Below the pieces are notes generated by a model. That model worked only from the letters and a program-made list of their open reading frames with translations, searched no databases and was not told where the DNA came from. Positions 57,031-64,000 of a stretch of DNA of 64,000 bases are shown here, piece after piece. The translations under genes were made by a program, and so were the position numbers. Position 1 is the first letter of the stretch, and every line of letters begins with the position of its first letter. Source of the DNA: Mactra quadrangularis (taxonomy: Eukaryota; Mollusca; Bivalvia; Venerida; Mactridae); assembly GCA_025267735.1 (NCBI GenBank), contig CM046304.1:868001-932000 (forward strand). The letters are read 5' to 3'.

Positions 57031-57538
57031 CTGGTTGAAATATGGGCAAAATTTGGCCACTTTCTCACCTGAAAACACTGGGGCAAAGCAAAAGGGGCAA
57101 AAAATACCTTTTCTGTGCCCTTTCCTTCCCCAGAAAGATTTGTCTGGGGTCAAAGAGGGGGAATGTACCCCCTCTCTCCCTGAGGTTTAAAGGGGTCTCT
57201 GTGCTCCTGCAGAAAAATGGCACAAAAAGGTGACACAACAACATAACTAAGACTTCGTTTTGGGCAAATATAACTGCATAAAAAGCAAAATTAAGGTTGA
57301 AAAAGAGCGAAAATTGAATTGTTTGGCCCTTTGTGTCACCCTAGCATTGCCATGGTAACTGGGATTGTTCAAATAATTTTTCTTGAAAGACAATCGCCCA
57401 GGGCATAATTTGGCTTAGTTGCATATCTGCCAGCCAATAAGTAATTAGTAAATAGTATAAGTAAATTAGAGCAACTTAAAAAAGCCCAATTATTGTAAGG
57501 TGAAAAAAATGGTTAACTTTTGCCCACATCCCAACCAG
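57031..57538. mobile_element. TIR element with CTGGTTG ends, 508 bp
   Basis: CTGGTTGAAATATGGGCAAA and TTGCCCACATCCCAACCAG pair. TTA flanks both ends (57028-57030, 57539-57541). The plus open frame at 57042-57233 is inside and unrecognised. Confidence 0.78.
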
Positions 57539-57876
57539 TTAAGGGTTATCTGTACTAACTGTAAGAACAGTAACTTGGTAACAAGATTATAAGTTAATCC
57601 TAATGAAAGTTCATAGACCCCTAAAACCCTTATATATAACATAGTCAAAAAGATGTCAAAAATAATTATGAATAATCATGGTAACTACAAAGTCTTCCCA
57701 GCAACATAGATATTAATATCATCAAAGTTAAGACAAAGTCCCCTAAATTTTATCACTGCATAGCAAGTAATTTTTATGGAGGTTTAATTTTACTATATTT
57801 GCAGTCAATGCCCAAATGATCCAACTCAGACTCTAAAAAATAATTTTAACAAAATTTTTACATCTCCTTGCAGCTA

Positions 57877-58210
57877 CAGTCCCATAAACATAAAAATAGC
57901 CGTGAGGGCACTGTACGGGCGCCGGGCGATCAAGCTTCACAAGGACTTGTACGAAATCTTGCAAACCCGTACAGACTGTTACGTTTTTACCTGGGTCCCT
58001 GAGATGAGCCATGGATACACATATCAGTTTCAAAGTCAAATCGTGAACACAATCGTGGCCGAGTATAGATTAAACTTGCATATCTTCCAGCTACGGCTCC
58101 GTACGAGTGTGTTGTTTTGTGCCATATGCATACCGTCACCTTAATACACAAGGCTTCCTACGGCTGTCTGCACGTACGGGTCCGCAACAAGCCACGGTTT
58201 TATGGGACTG
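57877..58210. mobile_element. GC-richer TIR element with CAGTCCCATAAA ends
   Basis: CAGTCCCATAAA and TTTATGGGACTG bound 334 bp of clearly higher GC, with GTACGGG and TACGGCT motifs repeated on both strands. The open frames at 57833-58144 are inside it and show no domain. No clear target duplication. Confidence 0.72.
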
Positions 58211-58262
58211 AGGCATAAGAGCTAATGACTTAGAGTATGATTTTCTGATATTCTCTGATTTA

Positions 58263-58625
58263 TACATGCACACAAGCTTACGCTTTGCTCTTAAGAATGA
58301 CACCATAAAGCTATTCCTTTTGGTATTAAAGCATAAAGTTCTGCTCTTTAGAATTACACCATAAAGCTTTGCTCTTTGGGATGTCACTTAAAGTTTTGCT
58401 CTTTGGAATGTAACTTAAAGCTTTGCTCTTTGAAATGACAACATAAAGCTTTGCTCTAAAAAATGACACCATTAAGCTTTGCTTTTTGAAATGAAGCCAT
58501 AAAGCTTTGCTCTTTGAAAGGACACCATAAAGCTTGCTCTTTGAAATGACACCATAAAGCTTTGCTCTTTGAAAGGACACCATAAAGCTTGCTCTTTGAA
58601 ATGACACCATAAAGCTTTGCTCTTT
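58263..58625. repeat. 28-bp minisatellite
   Basis: About 13 units of CATAAAGCTTTGCTCTTTGA plus AATGACAC. Minus open frames here (58136-58690) are repeat translations. Confidence 0.92.
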
Positions 58626-58631
58626 GGAATG

Positions 58632-58682
58632 ACAGTGGTGTTGAAATTGGTTTTGCCCTTAGAGGCCAATTTTAACACCACT
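58632..58682. repeat. Hairpin next to the minisatellite
   Basis: CAGTGGTGTTGAAATTGG pairs with CCAATTTTAACACCACTG around a 15-base loop. Confidence 0.85.
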
Positions 58683-59025
58683 GCCAACATGGATTTTGTT
58701 TAGACAACACTAAAGTTAAAAAATTAACATAATTGTGGCATATCAAATTAAAGTATTTTAACCATGCTGGCCATCATAGGTAACAATACTTAAAGCAATG
58801 CTATAATACAAAATAGATTCCAAGGACACCAATTTGGTTTGTGGTATTTCTGGTTTGAAATGTCAAATACAGAACATAAATTTAAAGTGTTGATTGAGAC
58901 ACCCCCACTTACTAAAAGGTATTTAAGTTCATTTTACTACCTAGTGCATCTAAAATACAACATACATGTGGTCACATTTCAACTATTAAAGTGTGTTATA
59001 ACTATATAGAGTTTTCATGTATAGG

Positions 59026-59250
59026 CCGCCCGGCTAGCTCAGTTGGAAGCATGCAAGCCTACTAAACGAGGGGTCACAGGTTTGATTCCTGGGCGGGGAA
59101 TACTTTCGTGGAGCTTGGTCATGAAATTATTTTCTACAGCCATTCTCCCTCCTACCAATGATTTTTAATTATGTAGGGCAGTTGTCAATCACTGACGTAA
59201 GTATGTGCTTGGTAGTTGGTTTATAGCTAAATCCAGAGATTTGAAACCTT
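59026..59250 (+). mobile_element. SINE-A copy
   Basis: GCCCGGCTAGCTCAGTTGGA head and CAGGTTTGATTCCTGGGCGG B box, ending near CTAAATCCAGAGATTTG. Confidence 0.9.
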
Positions 59251-59689
59251 CATATGTTTAAAATGTACACTATTGAAATTAAAAACACATAAAAAACATG
59301 AAGAAAGAAATCAGTATAAAATACTCTTCTCAAATAAAGTGAAAAAACAAGTAAAGAAAGATACAGAGGAAAAATCACAGACATGAGGTCTATGAAAGGT
59401 ATGATTGAAAGATTCTAGGTTAGTTTAAAGCAAGTACAACTAGTGATTGTCTTAAAGCAGGAAAAATAGCATTACAACTTGCCCCCTTATCATTCTTCTA
59501 ACCCCTTTTCTCCCCGCTAGGCCTTTTTCATCTCCATTTCCTTTCCGAAATCATGCCACAAACAACTTGCCCTTTTCATTCTCCTTTCCCTATTTCTCTA
59601 CTCAAAGCCCCTTTTAAACCCCATTATTTACAAAGTCAAGCACAAAAACACTTGCTGTATGCAGAAACACAGAACACATTGATCCAGTG

Positions 59690-60150
59690 AGTTTTGATTA
59701 TTAGCTCTAACTCCTCCACACAAAAATCAAATTAAACAGCAAATAATGTCAGTTGTAAAATATTTTGTGCAGAGGATTCAAAGTAAAACAATTACGACTC
59801 AAATAATGCTACTGTAAGCATTTTCAGTCAAGATTGTAAGTCATTTTACGCTGAATAGACCTAATCCAAAATTCAAATTATGGGTTTTTCCGTCCGTGCA
59901 CAGGGGGTACAAACAAAGTTTGTTAAACATTATTGCTGAATAGCATGTGCTATGGATTAAATCCTATTGTTCTTTTTACACATGTTTTCATTGTAACAGT
60001 AAAAGCTTGATTGTACCGGAGGGGAAAACCAGTAATTATTTGAATTCCGGATATAGTCTATTTGATTCTTTCTTTGGCTGCGGCAGAAATTTGACAAAAA
60101 ATAAGCCTTTGGATTACATTCTGAAGATCATGTGACTAGATACCCTGGGT
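59690..60150 (+). repeat. Repeat family E copy 2, interrupted by MITE-D
   Basis: Outer parts match 31760-32030 (TTTTGTGCAGAGGATTCAAA; ACATTCTGAAGATCATGTGA). The middle is a MITE-D copy. Confidence 0.65.
59853..60062. mobile_element. MITE-D copy nested in family E
   Basis: GACCTAATCCAAAATTCAAA and TTGAATTCCGGATATAGTC arms with TA on both sides of the insertion. Confidence 0.8.
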
Positions 60151-60289
60151 ACAGTAAGGAATAAAAACTTAAGATACAAGGATTAGAAAAAGAATCAAAT
60201 CCAAAGAGGTAAGGGTGAAAAGAAAGAAAGTTATCCCTACAAACTAAGGTTTTTAAAGCCAAAATAAACAAGTAAATCTGTGAGCTAAT

Positions 60290-60530
60290 GCTCACTAGTG
60301 ATACCCCCGCAAAAATCTAAAAATATGCGACAAACAGGAAGTAGATGAGCAAGGAGCATGAAATCGCTTTACACCACATGGGACTATGGGATGAAGCAAT
60401 ATGCAAAGTATTAGGCTGCTGCATGTTATAGTTGCTGAGAAAACTGCGACGGAAATTTTGTAACGGACGGACGCACGGACGGACAAGGGTAAAACAGTAT
60501 ACCCCCCTCTTCTTCGAAGCGGGGGTATAA
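60290..60530. mobile_element. Element ending GCGGGGGTATAA, copy 2
   Basis: Bounded by GATACCCCCGC at the left and GCGGGGGTATAA at the right, inverted. It has a GGACGGACGCAC microsatellite inside. Open frames at 60295-60544 are shadows. Confidence 0.78.
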
Positions 60531-60699
60531 AAACGTGAATTCATTTCTATGAAAGATAATAAAGATTATATTTACCTGCTATAATTGTCAGTAAGAAACA
60601 AAAAACAATAAAAATATGTTAGAAATAGTTATGCATAACAACAACAACATAACAACAACAATCTCATCATGCTAGATAAAAGTGTAGCAAAGCATAAAG

Positions 60700-60967
60700 T
60701 GCCATCCAAAATTACCTTTACACTTTTAAAAAAACTGGTTTTTCGCTAACACAAAAATCTTATTTAGACGTACATTTGAATTTATGCATAATTTGGTAAA
60801 GTTATAATAGATTGTAACATTCGAAAGTGGATGATACTACATACAACTGTAATTGTTATACATGTATATGTATCTGAGTATAATATGTTTTTAATCTATT
60901 AAGTATTGGTAAAAATTTAAATTCAAATCATACTTTTACAAAAGTGTAAAGGTAATTATGGATGGCA
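60700..60967. mobile_element. TIR element with TGCCATCC ends, 268 bp
   Basis: TGCCATCCAAAATTACCTTT pairs with AAAGGTAATTATGGATGGCA. Inverted ends extend to about 28 bp. Confidence 0.85.
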
Positions 60968-61126
60968 ATGTATAGGTAACTTCTGAAGATGGGACCAATC
61001 TTAAACAAGAATTCTTGGACATTACTTTTTTTCATAGAAAAATATATTAATTTTCTTTTTTTTTACATAAATTTTAAATATTTTCATTGAAGGCCCATGG
61101 ATGAAATATTTCTTGATGAATAAATA

Positions 61127-61305
61127 TTGTTAAATTTTATTCTACTGTCAGTGACACATACATAAACCTTGCTGATTTAAATACTCACTACAACAATTAA
61201 GAAATAGGTACCCATATTTATGTACAGGGATTAATTAACAAATATTGAGTATCTACATCAGCAGGGTTAATGCATGCATTTTGACAGTTGAATAAAATCT
61301 AACAG
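61127..61305. mobile_element. MITE-C copy
   Basis: ATTGTTAAATTTTATTCTAC then GTCAGTGACACATACATAAA, with the complementary right arm AGCAGGGTTAATGCATGCAT. Confidence 0.78.
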
Positions 61306-61399
61306 ATCATGTAATTTTTCATACATTACGATTGTGGGATTCATTACCAATATTATCAATTTTACAAATTTTACATAAATATACACTGTATTATTTATA

Positions 61400-61634
61400 T
61401 AGTTCTGTTTTATTAACCTTTTACAACTTAAATAATTACACAGTCACTGAATCTGTTATTTTTTACACCTTTTGAACTTGTTATTTCTTTGATATTCAAA
61501 ATCGCGGCATATTTTGTTATAGCATCAATAACTAATATGGATCGGCGGCTCAATGGTTCAAAGAAGTTGAATAATAACACATTCAGTGACCATGTTATTA
61601 TTCAAGTTGTGACAGGTTATTGAAAACAGAGCTA
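61400..61634. mobile_element. MITE-T copy 2, 235 bp
   Basis: TAGTTCTGTTTTATTAACC to GAAAACAGAGCTA, flanked by TA (61398-61399, 61635-61636). Same length and interior as the copy in the SNX splice donor. Confidence 0.92.
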
Positions 61635-61789
61635 TACCGTAGTATTACGTAAAAAGATACATACAAACACCTGAAATATCAACCACTTCAGAGCAAGTAA
61701 CAGCAACATGCTAAAAATAACAACATTCTAATTTTCAAAGCATTTGCCAGAAGCGTGTTTAGTAACAACTGTAAGCGAACGTACGGGAC

Positions 61790-61912
61790 AACTCAACCCG
61801 AAGACAACTCAAACTGAGGATAATTAAACTCAAAGTTAGGACAACTCAAACCATTAGTGAGGTATTGAGTTTTCTTGGGTTGAGTTGTCTTTGGGTTGAG
61901 TTGTCCCGACCC
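61790..61912. repeat. Foldback built of GGACAACTCAA direct and inverted repeats
   Basis: CGGGACAACTCAACCCGAAG opposite TTGGGTTGAGTTGTCCCG. Each arm has two or three copies of GACAACTCAA, so several alternative folds exist. Confidence 0.82.
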
Positions 61913-62169
61913 TAACGTTAGGGAACGTTTTGGAACGTTCAGGGTAATTGAACATGCTAATTTTACTGTTCAAAATATCTCACTGGCAGCTATAAGCAGA
62001 ATATACATTCACATTGTAAATACAACAGGCAAAAATTACCACATACTTGCAAACTTAAGTTTACACTTAAAAGTGGAATTTAAAAGCAATATTAGATACT
62101 AACAACATAAACAGTGCCAGATTTCATTGTACATGATAATGTTGAAATAAAAGTCTGATACAGGTAAAC

Positions 62170-62490
62170 AAGAAATGTAATGTGGAAACCACATTGAAGC
62201 CGGATTTAAAAACTTTGACCCAAAAATTACAAAGGGAAATAATCCATAATAAAGGCAGGTAGAGTTGTGGTTACTGTCTAATTCTGTTCATCACATGGTA
62301 TGTTAACATTGTATGAAGTTTCATAAAGATCTGACAATATAATATGGCAGAAATTATATGGTAAAGAAAAACTTTAATGCAATTGTTAACGACACCAGAC
62401 GCCCGACGGACCGCTCTCTCCCACTCACCCTCCCGTGTTTCACCAAACTATTAGCCAAATTTTTTCATTGAAAAAAACAACGGCCAAAAA
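62170..62490 (-). repeat. R1 repeat copy, sense to SNX
   Basis: From AAGAAATGTAATGTGGAAAC to AATTTTTTCATTGAAAAAA. Full length. Confidence 0.88.
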
Positions 62491-62527
62491 TATATCATAG
62501 ATTACGCAGATTGTGGCTAGATGTATA

Positions 62528-62610
62528 AATTGTGGGTTTAGTGCAAAACGGACGTAACTCACTCTTTTCTTATATTGAGTTACGATCTTTTTGCACTAAA
62601 CCCTCGAAAT
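62528..62610. repeat. Foldback F1 copy 7
   Basis: TGTGGGTTTAGTGCAAAACG opposite GATCTTTTTGCACTAAACCC. Confidence 0.88.
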
Positions 62611-62699
62611 GAAGCATCAAAAATATGCATTGACATTTTTTTATACAATATTAATACAGACTTTGGTTAAACACAGTGTCAACATTATTTTGGTCATTT

Positions 62700-63000
62700 T
62701 ACAGAGGCCAATTCCCCCAACCAAGTTTTCATGGTTATTTTGATTTAGAACAAGTTGATTTTCAGATTTATTACTCTGATATAGAGGTTGAAAACAGCTA
62801 TAACCAGCTGAACTGTCTGAAGAATGTAAGTACAGTCTCAGGCAACCCTCATAAATAATAACTAGATATAAATGAAGCTTAATTCTGGGATGACCATATG
62901 GTCATCTGAAAGGTTGTGAAAGTTGGTCAATTTGACCCTACAATTACTCTGATACTGAGGCTGAAAGAAGCTGTAACCAGCTAATTCACTGAAGATTTGA
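62700..63000 (+). repeat. Diverged direct duplication
   Basis: TTACTCTGATATAGAGGTTG with AAAACAGCTATAACCAGCTG at about 62768 recurs as TTACTCTGATACTGAGGCTG with GTAACCAGCT at about 62944. The first copy lies in an open frame bounded by ACAG and GTAAGT, but no protein is recognised. Confidence 0.5.
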
Positions 63001-63582
63001 AGCCATGTTAATACAGTACAGATACATGGACTGATGTACCAGAGATTATGATAATATAAACATATGATAGTAAGTTACTACAATACCCAAGATAATAAAA
63101 ACATCTAATTAAAGTATCAAGTACAAAATGTATATCCCCCAGACATTATAGGCTAGTAGTAGTAGAATAAATACTGTAACTTTTATTATATATTGTGCTA
63201 TAGATTCAACTGAGGATTTTCTCATTCCTATATGGACAGTTTGATGTGAAATATCAATGATCAAACCAGAAGTTAACAAGTTAGACTCATGTAAATGAGT
63301 ATATCAGTCAATGGAAATTCATCAAGATCCCAATAAACCACATGTTTATGTGTTCATAACATTTGGCTCTAATTTATGTGAACTATGTGAATACATGATG
63401 TGTCTGTAAAACTCAATGTCAATTATTGACAATAGCAGTATGATATTATAAAGCATATTCTATTATATATCCGGGCACTGCATCTTGCCCTTTTTATCTC
63501 CCTCCTGGGCCTCCCCTTCTCCTGATTATCTGCTTATCCCTAATCAGAAATATTTACTTTGAAAAATCAATCCTCTGTTACA

Positions 63583-63765
63583 CCCTGTCCCTTTTCTAAG
63601 TTTTTGAATTATTATTATATCAATGTGCCCTGTCCCTTTTTCTTAGTTCTAGAATAATCACAATGTCAATGCACCCAGCCCTTTTTTAGGTCTAGAATAA
63701 TCATAATAGCAATGTGCCCTGCCCACTTTTTTAGTTCTTAGAATAATCATTACATCTACAATAGG
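63583..63765. repeat. About 46-bp tandem repeat, four units
   Basis: Units share GCCCTGTCCCTTTTT, AGTTCTAGAATAATCA and ATGTCAATGTGC. Confidence 0.8.
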
Positions 63766-63877
63766 TCAAGGCCACTCCAGAACAATCATTATAACTTCCT
63801 GTTAATAAAACCATTTTCAAATACTTTAATGGATAAAATATAATAACATATCTATCTTATCTTAGCTTATCTTCAAA

Positions 63878-63953
63878 TCGAGGGTTGCCCACTAGACTGT
63901 AGTAACTTGCTCTTTAACGCCATGCACTTACCACAGTCTTGCAGACAGCCCAT
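63878..63953. repeat. Foldback F2 copy 4
   Basis: TCGAGGGTTGCCCACTAGAC opposite CCACAGTCTTGCAGACAGCC. Confidence 0.82.
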
Positions 63954-64000
63954 GAAATGAAAGAGCTAAAGATACACTGTGTCAAACAATGCGGTTTGTG

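Noticed and set aside
57833..58144. GC-rich open frames on both strands
   Set aside because: They lie wholly inside an element with CAGTCCCATAAA inverted ends and show no domain.
62676..62858. Exon-like plus frame bounded by ACAG and GTAAGT
   Set aside because: No recognisable protein, antisense to the presumed SNX intron, and part of the sequence is duplicated 180 bp downstream.
1..64000. CRISPR array, prokaryotic operon or integrated virus
   Set aside because: Spliced KIF3B and SNX genes show a eukaryotic nuclear genome. Tandem arrays have no unique spacers. No polymerase, integrase, capsid or transposase frame was recognised.

Overview
This window is eukaryotic and AT-rich. It holds parts of two intron-rich genes in tail-to-tail orientation, separated and filled by repeats. 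I infer a marine bivalve mollusc: the tRNA-derived SINEs, the arrays built on GACCTTGACCTTTGACC and the elements ending in GCGGGGGTATAA are of types I associate with bivalve genomes. This is recall, not a search result. I see no bacterial operon, CRISPR array, plasmid or phage feature. Most other long open frames are chance frames or translations of tandem repeats.

Gene 1 (plus strand, 391-3822) is the 3' part of KIF3B, the kinesin-2 motor subunit of intraflagellar transport. Six exons with consistent splice phases give 242 residues ending in a normal stop. Motor domain and neck lie off the left edge.

Gene 2 (minus strand, 50364 down to 20866) is a sorting nexin of the SNX9/18/33 family. Thirteen exons give 513 residues in the order end of SH3, proline-rich and acidic linker, PX domain, BAR domain. 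The first part of the SH3 domain is probably beyond base 64000. The last roughly 14 residues were not found.

Layout: 1-3822 KIF3B; 3823-9500 its 3' flank with SINEs, a minisatellite and a perfect hairpin; 9547-12260 a 42-bp minisatellite that reverses orientation at about 9945; 12285-20862 intergenic TIR elements and SINE pieces; 20866-25359 the BAR exons and the last PX exon; 25360-39653 a 14-kb intron holding a 3.8-kb higher-order satellite; 39654-50364 the remaining PX, linker and SH3 exons; 50365-64000 presumed first intron, rich in TIR elements.

The most interesting signals are interactions between repeats and splicing. A 235-bp TA-flanked MITE sits inside the splice donor of the last recognised SNX exon. 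An hAT MITE lies 16 nt upstream of the acceptor of the same exon. Two minisatellites begin within about 15 nt of SNX splice sites. An interspersed repeat, called R1 here, lies in the sense orientation to its host gene in all ten clear copies, and its antisense strand carries two AATAAA signals. I found no new multi-gene system. Novelty here is in repeat architecture.
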